Positions 1 to 7,525 are shown, numbered from the stretch's first letter. The stretch: 23,730 nucleotides of DNA from JAWLCA01 sp050485905 (GCA_050485905.1 JBJHCH010000050.1:1-23730), one strand, 5' to 3'. The notes: generated by a model from the sequence alone, not told the origin. Numbers and translations: made by a program.

Positions 1-75
1 GTTCTCACGAAACAGCCGAACGCCGCGCTCGCGCAGCTCGGCCGGATAGGCGGGGGTGAATCGTCTCGTCGTCAT
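1..75 (-). CDS. IS3-family transposase OrfA, N-terminal fragment
   Basis: Reading from the ATG at 75 on the minus strand gives 25 codons with no stop before the window edge. The peptide begins MTTRRFTPAYPAELRERG, the usual opening of the small helix-turn-helix protein (OrfA) of IS3-family elements, where 'YPxELRERAVRLV' precedes the DNA-binding helices. OrfA binds the IS ends and is normally joined to the DDE catalytic OrfB by a -1 frameshift; that part is outside the window. A GGATGAG stretch sits just upstream of the ATG. The family call is confident; the subgroup cannot be judged from 25 residues. Confidence 0.7.
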   Translation of the reverse strand, partial: MTTRRFTPAYPAELRERGVRLFREN

Positions 76-125
76 GGGGCTCATCCTTTGAGTGTTCTAC
101 TCTCCGGTAAACCCGGGGCGGTTCA
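1..125 (-). mobile_element. IS3-family insertion sequence, one end
   Basis: The minus strand starting at 125 reads TGAACCGCCCCGGG, a typical terminal inverted repeat of IS3-family elements. About 50 bp inside it lies the start codon of an orfA-like transposase reading away from this end. Only the left (5') end of the element is in the window and the rest lies before base 1, so the target duplication and the second repeat cannot be checked. The element abuts the 5' side of an integrase gene and appears to have interrupted it. Confidence 0.72.
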
Positions 126-916
126 GGGTGTTGCGCGACTATGCAGAGGATACAGGTGTCGATCTTGACACGATGATGCTGGCAGAGGTCTCGGTCGGAG
201 TCGTAACCGAATTTGTGAAGCGGCGGAGGCAGGAGGGAGTCTCAAACGCGACGATCAACCGGGATCTGACAGCGTTCAACCACCTGTTTCGCTTCGCGAG
301 GAACAAGGACTGGGAGGTGGAGAATGCCGTCGCGCGCTTCGAAAAGCAGGGCATGAAGGAGGGGCAGTTCGACTTTGCAGAGCCGTCGTTAGAGGATATT
401 GAGCGACTCGCGGAGCGGGCGCCGGGCACCCTCCGCTTCCTGCCCCTATTCCTGCGTGCCACTGGCAACCGTGTCACTGAGACGACGAGGGCCCGCTGGT
501 CCGATGTGGAAGGCTTCGGTGCTCCAGATGGCGTTCCGGTGAAGATGTACCTTCGCCACACCAAAGGTGGACGACGCCGCACCATCGTGCTGCCTGACGA
601 AGCCGTTGAGATCCTGAAGCGCATCCCGCGTTCAAACCGGTCTGACTACATCTTCTGGAATGGCACAGATCACGGTTTCTATCAGGACGCATCCAACCTC
701 TTCTGGCAATACGGCCAGGAGACCGCCTTCCGCGCGCGACTGCACGACCTGAGGCACGCCTTTGCTTTGGAGAAGCTGCGAGAAGGCTGGTCGATCTACC
801 GCGTGAGCCGCCATCTGGGCCACCGCTCCGTGCTGACGACGGAGCGCTATTATCTTCATAAGCTGACAGACGACGAAATCGCGCGCGTCAGCTCCGATGG
901 CGACAATGGGATCTGA
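92..916 (+). CDS. Tyrosine-type site-specific integrase, 5'-truncated by the IS
   Basis: The protein belongs to the phage integrase / XerCD tyrosine recombinase family, which cuts and rejoins DNA at att or similar sites. A core-binding helix region (VVTEFVKRRR, then SNATINRDLTAFNHLF) is followed by the catalytic domain. All the expected catalytic residues are present: Arg in ATGNRVTE, Lys in HTKGG, the HDLRHAF box, the LGHRS box, and the Tyr nucleophile in ERYYLH. The first codons (92-125) lie inside the IS3 terminal repeat, so the GTG at 92 is a start borrowed from the IS. The native N-terminus, probably 30-60 residues including the first core-binding helix, is missing. Family members usually have 300-400 residues against 274 here. 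The gene is probably inactive or altered, although the catalytic half is intact. What it once mobilised is not visible; no att site was found. Confidence 0.75.
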   Translation: MFYSPVNPGRFRVLRDYAEDTGVDLDTMMLAEVSVGVVTEFVKRRRQEGVSNATINRDLTAFNHLFRFARNKDWEVENAVARFEKQGMKEGQFDFAEPSLEDIERLAERAPGTLRFLPLFLRATGNRVTETTRARWSDVEGFGAPDGVPVKMYLRHTKGGRRRTIVLPDEAVEILKRIPRSNRSDYIFWNGTDHGFYQDASNLFWQYGQETAFRARLHDLRHAFALEKLREGWSIYRVSRHLGHRSVLTTERYYLHKLTDDEIARVSSDGDNGI

Positions 917-940
917 AAGCGATGATCGAAGAAGAGCCAT

Positions 941-965
941 GGCGCGTCGCGAGACGTGACGCGCC
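941..965. terminator. Hairpin after the integrase gene, possible terminator
   Basis: GGCGCGTC (941-948) and GACGCGCC (958-965) form a perfect 8-bp GC-rich stem with a 9-nt loop, 25 bp beyond the integrase stop codon. No T-run follows on either strand, so this is a weak candidate for an intrinsic terminator. It sits immediately next to the 31-bp repeat at 966-996 and may belong to that repeated element instead. Confidence 0.35.
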
Positions 966-996
966 GGGCGGAAGGCGGCCCGTGAGGATGCGGCAT
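966..996 (-). repeat. 31-bp dispersed repeat, copy 1 (inverted relative to copy 2)
   Basis: The reverse complement of 966-996 matches 18229-18259 at 30 of 31 positions; the only difference is in GCCGCATCC here against GCCGCAACC there. Weaker, gapped similarity continues for about 30 bp on the side of each copy preceding ATGCCGCA (roughly 997-1025 here). Both copies lie in gene-poor DNA on either side of the nar region. The function is unknown. Confidence 0.7.
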
Positions 997-1246
997 TGGA
1001 GCCGCAGCAATCGGCGAAAGCGGCCATTCGCGACTCGCCCGTGGCGCGACGCAGTGATCAGGAAGCGACAGGCGCCCTTGTGCGCCACCAAGCAGGGCGG
1101 ACCAGCAAGGGCGCCCAAAGCCGCCCCTCAGGCGTCAAGAAGGCTGACCCAACAGCGGAGATCCATGCCCATCGCAGCGTCGAGTGAAGGTCCAAGCTCC
1201 CTTGACGTGCAGTCTCAACGCTTGAACCCCTTTGTCCAGAACTCGA

Positions 1247-1663
1247 TCACACGCCGAGAGTTCGGTGATAGGCACAGTCGGCCAGTGTACTGCCGTTCAG
1301 ATCGGCGATGAAGGCGGCTTGCGCATGCGCAAGCCGCGCCTTCAATCGGCACCTTGGCAGCAAGGTGCAGTTGTTGGCGCCAGCACCGAAGCATTCCACC
1401 AGTTTCTGGCCTTCTTCGAGCAACGCTACCACGTCACCGAGCCGGATCTCTGCCGCGGGTCGCGCGAGCATCGCGCCCCCTCCACCTCCGCGCCGGGTCT
1501 CGAGCAGACCGGCCGCGGCGAGGGTCGAGATCACCTTAGCGAGATGATTGCGCGACACCCGAAACTCTGTCGCCAGTTCGGCCGCGGCAAACGCGCGGTC
1601 AGGCTCGCCCGCAAGGCGCATGAGAGTACGCAGTCCGTAGTCGGTGAAGGACGTCAGGCGCAA
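1247..1663 (-). CDS. nsrR: NsrR-like Rrf2-family nitric-oxide-sensing repressor
   Basis: This is an Rrf2-family transcription regulator of 138 residues, the normal length. The N-terminal winged helix (RLTSFTDYGLRTLMRLA ... FRVSRNHLAKVISTLAAAGLL) is followed by three cysteines at about 91, 99 and 105 (ECF...NNC...PRCRL). These are the family's ligands for an iron-sulfur cluster that NO destroys. The start is taken as TTG at 1663: AGGAG lies 7 nt upstream and homology begins exactly there, whereas the upstream in-frame codons look non-coding. It is divergent from the cyclo-ligase/nnrS pair, with a 7-1-7 palindrome between them, which fits NO-responsive repression of nnrS and autoregulation. Rrf2 proteins with this Cys pattern include NsrR and IscR; the neighbourhood favours NsrR. 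The TTG start should keep its level low. Confidence 0.82.
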   Translation of the reverse strand: MRLTSFTDYGLRTLMRLAGEPDRAFAAAELATEFRVSRNHLAKVISTLAAAGLLETRRGGGGGAMLARPAAEIRLGDVVALLEEGQKLVECFGAGANNCTLLPRCRLKARLAHAQAAFIADLNGSTLADCAYHRTLGV

Positions 1664-1680
1664 AGCCGCACTCCTGATTT

Positions 1681-1695
1681 GGCATTTGAAATGCC
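1681..1695. promoter_or_regulatory. Putative NsrR operator in the divergent promoter region
   Basis: GGCATTTGAAATGCC is a perfect dyad of two 7-bp arms around one central base, 17 bp upstream of the nsrR start. It resembles the core of known NsrR sites (ATGCATTT-N-AAATGCAT). On the minus strand it lies just after a -10-like element; on the plus strand it covers a -35-like TTGAAA. A bound repressor could therefore block both directions. This is inference from pattern and position. Confidence 0.6.
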
Positions 1696-1714
1696 TATTA
1701 TCGTCATGTAACCT
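1686..1714 (+). promoter_or_regulatory. Possible promoter for the cyclo-ligase/nnrS pair
   Basis: TTGAAA (1686-1691) lies inside the palindrome. It is followed after 17 nt by TAACCT (1709-1714), a weak -10. A repressor bound to the dyad would cover the -35. The -10 match is poor, so confidence is low. Confidence 0.3.
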
Positions 1715-1723
1715 GCAAATCAA
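1696..1723 (-). promoter_or_regulatory. Possible nsrR promoter
   Basis: On the minus strand, TTGATT (complement of 1718-1723) is followed after 16 nt by ATAATA (complement of 1696-1701). Transcription would begin inside or just after the dyad at 1681-1695, which fits repression by NsrR of its own gene. The match is moderate and only one pair of hexamers was considered. Confidence 0.4.
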
Positions 1724-1769
1724 TCTTGCCATGTTCTTTCCCGGCTGTACCGAAAGAAGGCAGCTCACG

Positions 1770-2558
1770 ATGACAGCCAGATCGAGAGATCTTGAACTCA
1801 GCGCCGCAGTGTCCCGCCTGACCGCGAGCAAGCACAGGGAAAAGGTCCCTCTTGCAACTTCGAAGCCCGAACGGACCGATGGCAGAGCGCATGCCTCACC
1901 TCCTTGCCTGGCGGCAGAGATGGATCCTGCGTATTTCGATCCAATGGCTGTGGATCCTGCTCAAACGCGTGATGTGGCGCGCTGGCGCCGGGCCGAACGC
2001 ATCCGGCTGGCGGGCTCGAGGGAGGGTCTGGGCCAAGCCGGACGGATGCAAGTTTCGCAGCGGATCAGCCGACACCTGGGCGCGCTGCTGTCCGTGCGCG
2101 GGGTCGGGCGGGGAGCCGTTCTGGCCGGCTACTGGCCCATCAAGGGAGAGCCCGACCTGCGCCTGCTTCTGGCCGACTTGAGCCGCTCGGGTGTCATCAT
2201 CGCCTTGCCGGTGGTGGAAACCCGCGCGGCACCCTTGGTCTTTCGTCGTTGGACGCCTGAAACACGGATGATGCGCGGTGACTGGAATATTCCCGTGCCC
2301 CCACCGGAGGCAGTGCCTCTGCTTCCTCAAGTATTTCTCGCCCCCTGCCTCGGCTGGGATGACGGATGCTTTCGGCTGGGCTGGGGCAGGGGTTATTTCG
2401 ACCGGACGCTCGCGGCGCTGACGATCCGCCCCACGACCATCGGCATCGCGCTATCCGCCGCACGCCTGCTCACGATCTATCCTCAACCCCATGACATCCC
2501 GCTTGACCTGATCCTCACCGAGGAGGGCATCGCGGCAAGAAGGACACACGACCCATGA
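1770..2558 (+). CDS. 5-formyltetrahydrofolate cyclo-ligase family protein
   Basis: The C-terminal 190 or so residues match the 5-formyl-THF cyclo-ligase (MTHFS/YgfA) fold. Signs are LAGYWPIKGEPDLRLLL, PVVETRAAPLVFRRW, and the nucleotide/folate-binding loop GWDDGCFRLGWGRGYFDRTL (usual form GYRLGYGGGYYDR). The enzyme converts 5-formyl-THF to 5,10-methenyl-THF with ATP in the cytoplasm. The start at 1770 follows AAGG by 9 nt and gives 262 residues. An alternative ATG at 1920 (MDPAYFDPMA) gives about 212, closer to the usual 180-200. The first 50 residues look unstructured and may not be translated. The stop overlaps the nnrS start as ATGA, so the two are translationally coupled, and the pair faces nsrR. 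A folate-repair role under NO stress is conceivable but not shown. Confidence 0.8.
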   Translation: MTARSRDLELSAAVSRLTASKHREKVPLATSKPERTDGRAHASPPCLAAEMDPAYFDPMAVDPAQTRDVARWRRAERIRLAGSREGLGQAGRMQVSQRISRHLGALLSVRGVGRGAVLAGYWPIKGEPDLRLLLADLSRSGVIIALPVVETRAAPLVFRRWTPETRMMRGDWNIPVPPPEAVPLLPQVFLAPCLGWDDGCFRLGWGRGYFDRTLAALTIRPTTIGIALSAARLLTIYPQPHDIPLDLILTEEGIAARRTHDP

Positions 2559-3757
2559 CCACCGTCGAACAGATGCGGGTCTGGGCGGGGCCCGCAATCC
2601 TGACCTTCGGATTTCGTCCGTTCTTTCTCGGCGCGGCAGTTTGGGCCGCCCTGGCGATGGCGCTGTGGGTGCCGATGGTGTCGGGTCAGCTTGTACTTCC
2701 CACGGCCTTTGATCCGGTCAGCTGGCACGCGCATGCCCTGCTTTTCGGCTATCTGGGAGCCGTGGTCGCTGGCTTCCTGCTGACCGCGGTGCCGAACTGG
2801 ACGGGGCGGTTGCCGATCGTCGGTTGGCGGCTTGGCGTTCTGGCATTCCTCTGGCTGGCGGGGCGCGTGGGCATTTCCGTCTCGGGCGGCCTGTCTGCTG
2901 GGCTGGTTGCGCTGATCGATCTGGCTTTTCCGGTGCTCCTTGCGCTTGCCATCGGGCGCGAGATCGTTGCCGGCAAGAATTGGCGCAACCTGATTGTTCT
3001 GGGGCTGCTCGCCGTGTTCATCATTGGGAATGCGCTGTTTCACTGGGAGTCCGCGCGCGGAGACTACGCGGCCCAAGGTATGGGTCTGCGGCTGGGGCTG
3101 GGGGCAGGGATCATGATGATCGCCGTTATCGGTGGGCGGATCTTGCCCTCCTTCACCCGCAACTGGCTGGTGAAACGGCAAAGCAAGGCCCTGCCAGCGC
3201 CGCCGATGCAGACCTTCGACAAGGCGGCGCTCGTCGCGCTGCTGCTTGCCCTCATCCTGTGGGTGGGTCTGCCCCTGCACCCGCTGACGGGGGTGGCACT
3301 CGCGCTGGCCGGGGGGGTGCATCTTATTCGACTGTTCCGCTGGGCGGGCCGTCACACACTGGCAGAACCGTTGGTGACGGTGCTCCACGCCGGCTACGCC
3401 TTTCTGCCACTGGGCGCATTGGCGATGGCAACCGAAATTCTGTGGCCCGGGTCGTTCGGGATGGCATCCGCGCAGCACCTGTGGATGGCGGGTGCGATCG
3501 GACTGATGACGCTGGCGGTGATGACGCGTGCCACACTGGGCCACACTGGCCAGGGACTGACGGCGGGGTCCGGAACGATTTCGATCTATGTGGCGCTGAT
3601 CGTTTCGGTGCTGGCGCGGGTTGCGGCCGGTCTATGGCCCGAGTTCTCGGCTATGCTCTACGTTGGGGCGGGCATTGGGTGGATTGCTGCCTTTGGCGGG
3701 TTCTCGGTCATCTACGGACCGCATCTGATGCGACTGCCCGTCGCCAAACGCACCTGA
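2555..3757 (+). CDS. nnrS: NnrS family haem/copper membrane protein
   Basis: A 400-residue polytopic inner-membrane protein with about 12 hydrophobic segments, the family's usual size. Family signatures are FGFRPFFLGAAVWAALAM at the N-terminus, WHAHALLFGYLGAVVAGFLLT with histidines near the first helices, and MAGAIGLMTLAVMTRATLGHTG near the C-terminus. NnrS proteins bind haem and copper and protect cells from nitrosative stress by limiting formation of iron-NO complexes. The ATG overlaps the TGA of the preceding gene by 4 bp. The gene is in an NsrR-type regulatory unit and close to a nitrate reductase locus, which is the expected setting. Confidence 0.93.
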   Translation: MTTVEQMRVWAGPAILTFGFRPFFLGAAVWAALAMALWVPMVSGQLVLPTAFDPVSWHAHALLFGYLGAVVAGFLLTAVPNWTGRLPIVGWRLGVLAFLWLAGRVGISVSGGLSAGLVALIDLAFPVLLALAIGREIVAGKNWRNLIVLGLLAVFIIGNALFHWESARGDYAAQGMGLRLGLGAGIMMIAVIGGRILPSFTRNWLVKRQSKALPAPPMQTFDKAALVALLLALILWVGLPLHPLTGVALALAGGVHLIRLFRWAGRHTLAEPLVTVLHAGYAFLPLGALAMATEILWPGSFGMASAQHLWMAGAIGLMTLAVMTRATLGHTGQGLTAGSGTISIYVALIVSVLARVAAGLWPEFSAMLYVGAGIGWIAAFGGFSVIYGPHLMRLPVAKRT

Positions 3758-3787
3758 AAGGCCTGCCAGACGGGTAAGAATACTTTA

Positions 3788-3810
3788 CCTTCGTCCCGCT
3801 GGGGCGAAGG
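3788..3810. terminator. Hairpin between convergent nnrS and narR
   Basis: CCTTCGTCCC (3788-3797) and GGGGCGAAGG (3801-3810) form a 10-bp stem (one G-T pair) with a 3-nt loop, about 30 bp after the nnrS stop. A smaller GGTAA/TTACC dyad lies just before it. There is no clear T-run, but the position between two convergent genes suits a bidirectional terminator. Confidence 0.5.
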
Positions 3811-3856
3811 GCAGCGGTCGGTATCGCGCCCAGTTCTCAATTGCCCGCCATGTGTT

Positions 3857-4555
3857 TCAGGGCGAGGAATGGTCGATCAGCGGCGAGGGCTTGGCGAAGC
3901 GCTCGATATCCCCCTGATCACGAATGGTGATCCGCGCCCCGTCGACCTCAATGCCATAGGCCTGAAGGCTCTTGAACGCGCGGCTCAGGTTCTCGGGGGT
4001 CATGCCGAGGAAGGAGGCGAGGCGCTTCTTGTCGATCGGCAGATCAAAGGCCGATGACCCAGCTTGCCGCCGCTGTTCCCGCAGAAGGTAGTTCGCGAGC
4101 CGCTCCAGAGAACCGCGCAGCTTCATTTCCTTGGCGTTGCGGACGACAGCGCGGTAGCACTGCGCAAGTTCGTCGACGATCGAACGCGCAAATCCCGGGT
4201 CCAGATCGAACACCCTGCGCACGTCCTGACTGGGGATCAGCGCGATGCGACTCTTCTCCAGCGTGCGCGCCGACATCAGATAGGGTGCGTTTCGGATCGT
4301 GGCAGCCAGGATGAAGGTCGAAACCGGTCGCACGATCGCCATGCTGGCCTCGCGTCCGTTCCAGCCCGCAAAAAGTTCGATCGATCCAGACAGCACCACG
4401 TGCAGGAAATCCGCCGGCTCGCCCTCGCATATCAATTCGATCTGGCTGGGGAAGTTCTGCACGTATGATGCGCGCATCAGGTCCCGAAACTGCTGTTCTT
4501 CCATCCCTGAAAACAGGGGCAGCCTTCGGACGTTATCGAAATGAGAATCAGACAT
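3857..4555 (-). CDS. narR: Crp/Fnr-family regulator, NarR-like
   Basis: This 232-residue protein has a cyclic-nucleotide-binding-like beta-roll (about 15-120), a long dimer helix (125-165) and a C-terminal winged helix. The recognition helix near 186-198 (TPENLSRAFKSL) keeps the Glu and Ser-Arg that read TTGAT-type half sites. Only two cysteines are seen (about 43 and 133), so the [4Fe-4S] cluster of true FNR cannot form. That is the state of Paracoccus NarR, which activates narK-GHJI with nitrate or nitrite. The start is placed at ATG 4555 (MSDSHFDNVRRLPLF) because family homology begins there; the ribosome site is poor (GGGGA about 14 nt upstream). It is divergent from narK across a region with two FNR-like dyads. 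The alternative is a Dnr/NnrR-type NO regulator; the NarR call rests mostly on location. Confidence 0.8.
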   Translation of the reverse strand: MSDSHFDNVRRLPLFSGMEEQQFRDLMRASYVQNFPSQIELICEGEPADFLHVVLSGSIELFAGWNGREASMAIVRPVSTFILAATIRNAPYLMSARTLEKSRIALIPSQDVRRVFDLDPGFARSIVDELAQCYRAVVRNAKEMKLRGSLERLANYLLREQRRQAGSSAFDLPIDKKRLASFLGMTPENLSRAFKSLQAYGIEVDGARITIRDQGDIERFAKPSPLIDHSSP

Positions 4556-4603
4556 GACAACGAGCAGAGTCCCCTTCCTGGGCGACCAGTGTCTTAGGGT
4601 GCC

Positions 4604-4617
4604 TTGACCAATGTCAA
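4604..4617. promoter_or_regulatory. FNR/NarR-type box proximal to narR
   Basis: TTGAC-CAAT-GTCAA is a perfect 5-4-5 dyad of the FNR/Dnr class. Its centre is about 55 bp upstream of the narR start codon, so it could sit near -41.5 of a narR promoter. It could also act on the divergent narK from a distance. Confidence 0.6.
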
Positions 4618-4696
4618 GAATCGAGTTGATCGTCGGTGGCGTGCGGCATGACATCCGTGGGCAAGCCATTTATTTCGCTGCACTTTTCCTGATCAA

Positions 4697-4710
4697 CTGA
4701 TCCAGATCAA
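4697..4710. promoter_or_regulatory. FNR-type box upstream of narK
   Basis: CTGAT-CCAG-ATCAA differs from the FNR consensus TTGAT-N4-ATCAA by one base. Its centre is 87 bp before the narK ATG. If it occupies -41.5, transcription would start near 4745. No convincing -10 was seen. Activation of narK by FNR or NarR under low oxygen is the natural reading. Confidence 0.6.
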
Positions 4711-4790
4711 GTCATCTCCGGTGTGCTGGTGGCAAGGCTGCGTGCAATCCTGAAAGGGGTTGCATCGAATACCTTGCCGGAGACTCCGTC

Positions 4791-7514
4791 ATGCAAACCG
4801 AAGCCCCAGCCTCACGCGCGGAGCAGAACCGCGCGCTCGGGCTGAGTACCATCGCCTTTACCGCCTGCTTCGCGGTCTGGACGATCTTTTCCATTATCGG
4901 CGTCGCCATCAAGGCTGAGCTCGGTCTGAACGACACCCAGTTCGGCCTGCTGGTTGCGACGCCGATCCTGACCGGTTCCATCACCCGCCTGTTTCTCGGC
5001 GTCTGGACCGAAAAATACGGCGGACGGCTGGTGTTCTCCAGCCAGATGATCCTGACCGCACTTGCGACCTGGGCGCTGACGCTGGCCGACAGTTACGTCA
5101 TGTATCTGGTCGCGGCCCTTGGCATCGGGCTTGCGGGTGGGTCGTTCATCATCGGTGTGGCCTATGTGAGCCGCTGGTATGACGCGGGCCATCAGGGCAC
5201 GGCACTGGGTGTCTTTGGCGCGGGCAATGTGGGCGCAGCCGTCACCAAGTTCGTGGCCCCCTTCGTGATGGTCGCCTATGGCTGGCACGGGGTGGCCTAT
5301 GTCTGGGCGGCCGGGCTTGCCATCATCGGTGTGTTGTTCTTCCTGCTGGCCAAGGATGATCCCGAATTGGTCGAACGTCGCAGGAGCGGCACCAAGGCGC
5401 CCTCGCTCGCACAGCAATTCGCGCCGCTTAAGAACCTGCAGGTCTGGCGCTTCTCGCTCTACTATTTCTTCGTCTTCGGCGCCTTTGTCGCGCTCGCGCT
5501 GTGGATGCCGCACTATCTGATCGACGTCTACGGCGTGGACGTGCGGACGGCGGGGATGGCAGCTGCCTCGTTCAGCCTGTCGGCCAGCCTGTTTCGGGCC
5601 TATGGCGGACATCTCAGCGACAAGTTCGGTGCCCGCGCCGTGATGTACTGGACCTTTGGCTTTTCGCTGATCTTCCTGTTCATGCTGTCCTACCCGCCGA
5701 CCGACTACATCATTCAGGGCAAGGACGGCCCGATCGCGTTCTCGACCAGCATGGGTCTGTGGCCCTTCGTGGCGACGCTGTTTGCCCTCGGTTTCTTCAT
5801 GAGCCTCGGCAAGGCGGCGGTCTTCAAGCACATCCCCGTCTACTATCCGCGCCATGTCGGTGCGGTTGGCGGCCTGGTCGGAATGATCGGGGGACTGGGG
5901 GGCTTTTTGCTGCCGATCGCCTTCGGCGCGCTGCTGGACCTCACGGGGATCTATACCTCGTGCTTTGCGTTGCTTTTCGCGCTGGTGGCGATTGCGCTGA
6001 GCTGGATGCACCTGTCGATCCGCGCGATGGAGAGGGCTGCCCACGGAGCAGCGCTCGACATGCTGCCACAGCTTCCGGAGATGCAGCCGATCCACCACCC
6101 GGAGCGCACGGCAATGCCCCGCACGCTGGAGGACTGGCGTCCCGAAGATCCGAAATTCTGGGAAGAAAAGGGCCGCGCGGTTGCGCGCCGTAACCTCTGG
6201 ATCTCGATCCCGGCGTTGCTGCTCGCCTTCTCGGTCTGGATGGTGTGGTCGATGGTCGTAGCACGACTGCCCGCTATCGGTTTCGCCTTCGCTTCAGAGC
6301 AGTTGTTCTGGCTGGCTGCACTGCCTGCGCTGTCTGGCGCGACCCTTCGCATCTTCTACGGCTTCATGGTGCCGATCTTCGGCGGCCGGCTCTGGACGAC
6401 CATTTCAACAGCATCCTTGCTGCTGCCGGCGCTGGGGATCGGGTATGCCGTGCAGAACCCGGAGACGCCCTACTTCATCTTCCTTGTGCTGGCGCTGCTC
6501 TGCGGCCTTGGCGGGGCCAATTTCGCCTCGTCCATGGCCAACATCGGCTACTTCTTCCCGAAGGCCGAAAAGGGCAATGCGCTCGCGCTCAACGCGGGTC
6601 TCGGCAATCTGGGCGTCAGCGTCATGCAGTTCCTGGTGCCGCTGGTCATCACCGTGGGCGTCTTCGGCGCCATGGGCGGCGCGCCGCAGGAACTGTCGGA
6701 CGGCGGCCAGCTCTGGATGCAGAATGCGGGCTTTGTCTGGGTGCCCTTCATCCTCGCCGCCACCATCGCCGCCTGGCTCGGCATGAACGACATCGCCGAT
6801 GCCAAGGCCAGTTTCGCCCAACAGTCGGTCATCTTCGGCCGGACCCACAACTGGCTGATGTGCGTGCTCTACATCGGCACCTTTGGCAGCTTCATCGGCT
6901 ATTCGGCGGGCTTTCCGCTGCTGAGCCGGATCGCTTTCCCTGAGGTCAACGCGCTGCAGTTCGTCTTCCTCGGGCCGCTGATCGGTGCGCTGTCGCGCGC
7001 CGGGACCGGCTGGCTGTCGGACAAGTACGGCGGCGGACGAGTCACCTTCTGGGTCTTCGTCGGGATGATCGTCTCTGTTCTGGCTGTGATCCTGTCGCTG
7101 CAGGCGGGCAGCTTCCTTGCGTTCTTCGCCGGCTTCATGGCGCTGTTCTTCTTCACCGGCGTCGGCAACGCCTCGACCTTCCAGATGATCCCCGTGATCA
7201 TGGGCAAGGAAGTTCCGCGGCTGATGCCGGAACTGACCGGCGCCGACCGTGCCCGCCAGATCGCCATGGAGTCGGGCGGGATCGTCGCCTTCACCAGCGC
7301 GATCGGGGCCTACGGCGGGTTCTTCATCCCCAAAGCCTACGGCACGTCCATCGCCATGACGGGCAGCCCTATCGGCGCGCTGTGGCTGTTCCTGATCTTC
7401 TATGTGATCTGCCTTGCCATCACCTGGGTCGTCTACACGCGCCCCTGTGGCCTGCTGCACGACATCGAACATGGCCGCGTGCCGCAAGGCGCCGCAGCCC
7501 AACCCGCCCAGTGA
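4791..7514 (+). CDS. narK: Fused NarK1-NarK2 nitrate/nitrite transporter
   Basis: A 907-residue inner-membrane protein made of two complete major-facilitator units in tandem. The first (about 1-430) carries the nitrate signatures GAGNVGAAVTKFVAPF and GMIGGLGGFLLPIAFG. After a hydrophilic linker the second starts near residue 467 (RRNLWISIPALL) with NAGLGNLGVSVMQFLVP and SAIGAYGGFFIPKAYG. In the Paracoccus fusion the NarK1 half behaves as a proton-nitrate symporter that starts respiration and the NarK2 half as a nitrate/nitrite exchanger. It is the first gene of the nar operon, 64 bp before narG. The start at ATG 4791 lies about 33 bp after AAAGGGG and begins the MQTEAPASRAEQNR leader; the ribosome site is not strong (CCGGAGA is about 8 nt upstream). 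Confidence 0.95.
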   Translation: MQTEAPASRAEQNRALGLSTIAFTACFAVWTIFSIIGVAIKAELGLNDTQFGLLVATPILTGSITRLFLGVWTEKYGGRLVFSSQMILTALATWALTLADSYVMYLVAALGIGLAGGSFIIGVAYVSRWYDAGHQGTALGVFGAGNVGAAVTKFVAPFVMVAYGWHGVAYVWAAGLAIIGVLFFLLAKDDPELVERRRSGTKAPSLAQQFAPLKNLQVWRFSLYYFFVFGAFVALALWMPHYLIDVYGVDVRTAGMAAASFSLSASLFRAYGGHLSDKFGARAVMYWTFGFSLIFLFMLSYPPTDYIIQGKDGPIAFSTSMGLWPFVATLFALGFFMSLGKAAVFKHIPVYYPRHVGAVGGLVGMIGGLGGFLLPIAFGALLDLTGIYTSCFALLFALVAIALSWMHLSIRAMERAAHGAALDMLPQLPEMQPIHHPERTAMPRTLEDWRPEDPKFWEEKGRAVARRNLWISIPALLLAFSVWMVWSMVVARLPAIGFAFASEQLFWLAALPALSGATLRIFYGFMVPIFGGRLWTTISTASLLLPALGIGYAVQNPETPYFIFLVLALLCGLGGANFASSMANIGYFFPKAEKGNALALNAGLGNLGVSVMQFLVPLVITVGVFGAMGGAPQELSDGGQLWMQNAGFVWVPFILAATIAAWLGMNDIADAKASFAQQSVIFGRTHNWLMCVLYIGTFGSFIGYSAGFPLLSRIAFPEVNALQFVFLGPLIGALSRAGTGWLSDKYGGGRVTFWVFVGMIVSVLAVILSLQAGSFLAFFAGFMALFFFTGVGNASTFQMIPVIMGKEVPRLMPELTGADRARQIAMESGGIVAFTSAIGAYGGFFIPKAYGTSIAMTGSPIGALWLFLIFYVICLAITWVVYTRPCGLLHDIEHGRVPQGAAAQPAQ

Positions 7515-7525
7515 CCCGACCGAAT

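Larger units (their letters stand above)
917..1246. other. 330-bp gene-free interval
   Basis: Several reading frames are open across this interval, but none has a recognisable domain. They overlap one another on both strands, as is common in high-GC DNA. It contains the hairpin at 941-965 and the repeat copy at 966-996. A short dyad, GAACTC/GAGTTC (1239-1244 and 1258-1263), straddles the nsrR stop codon. Nothing else is supportable here. Confidence 0.5.
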
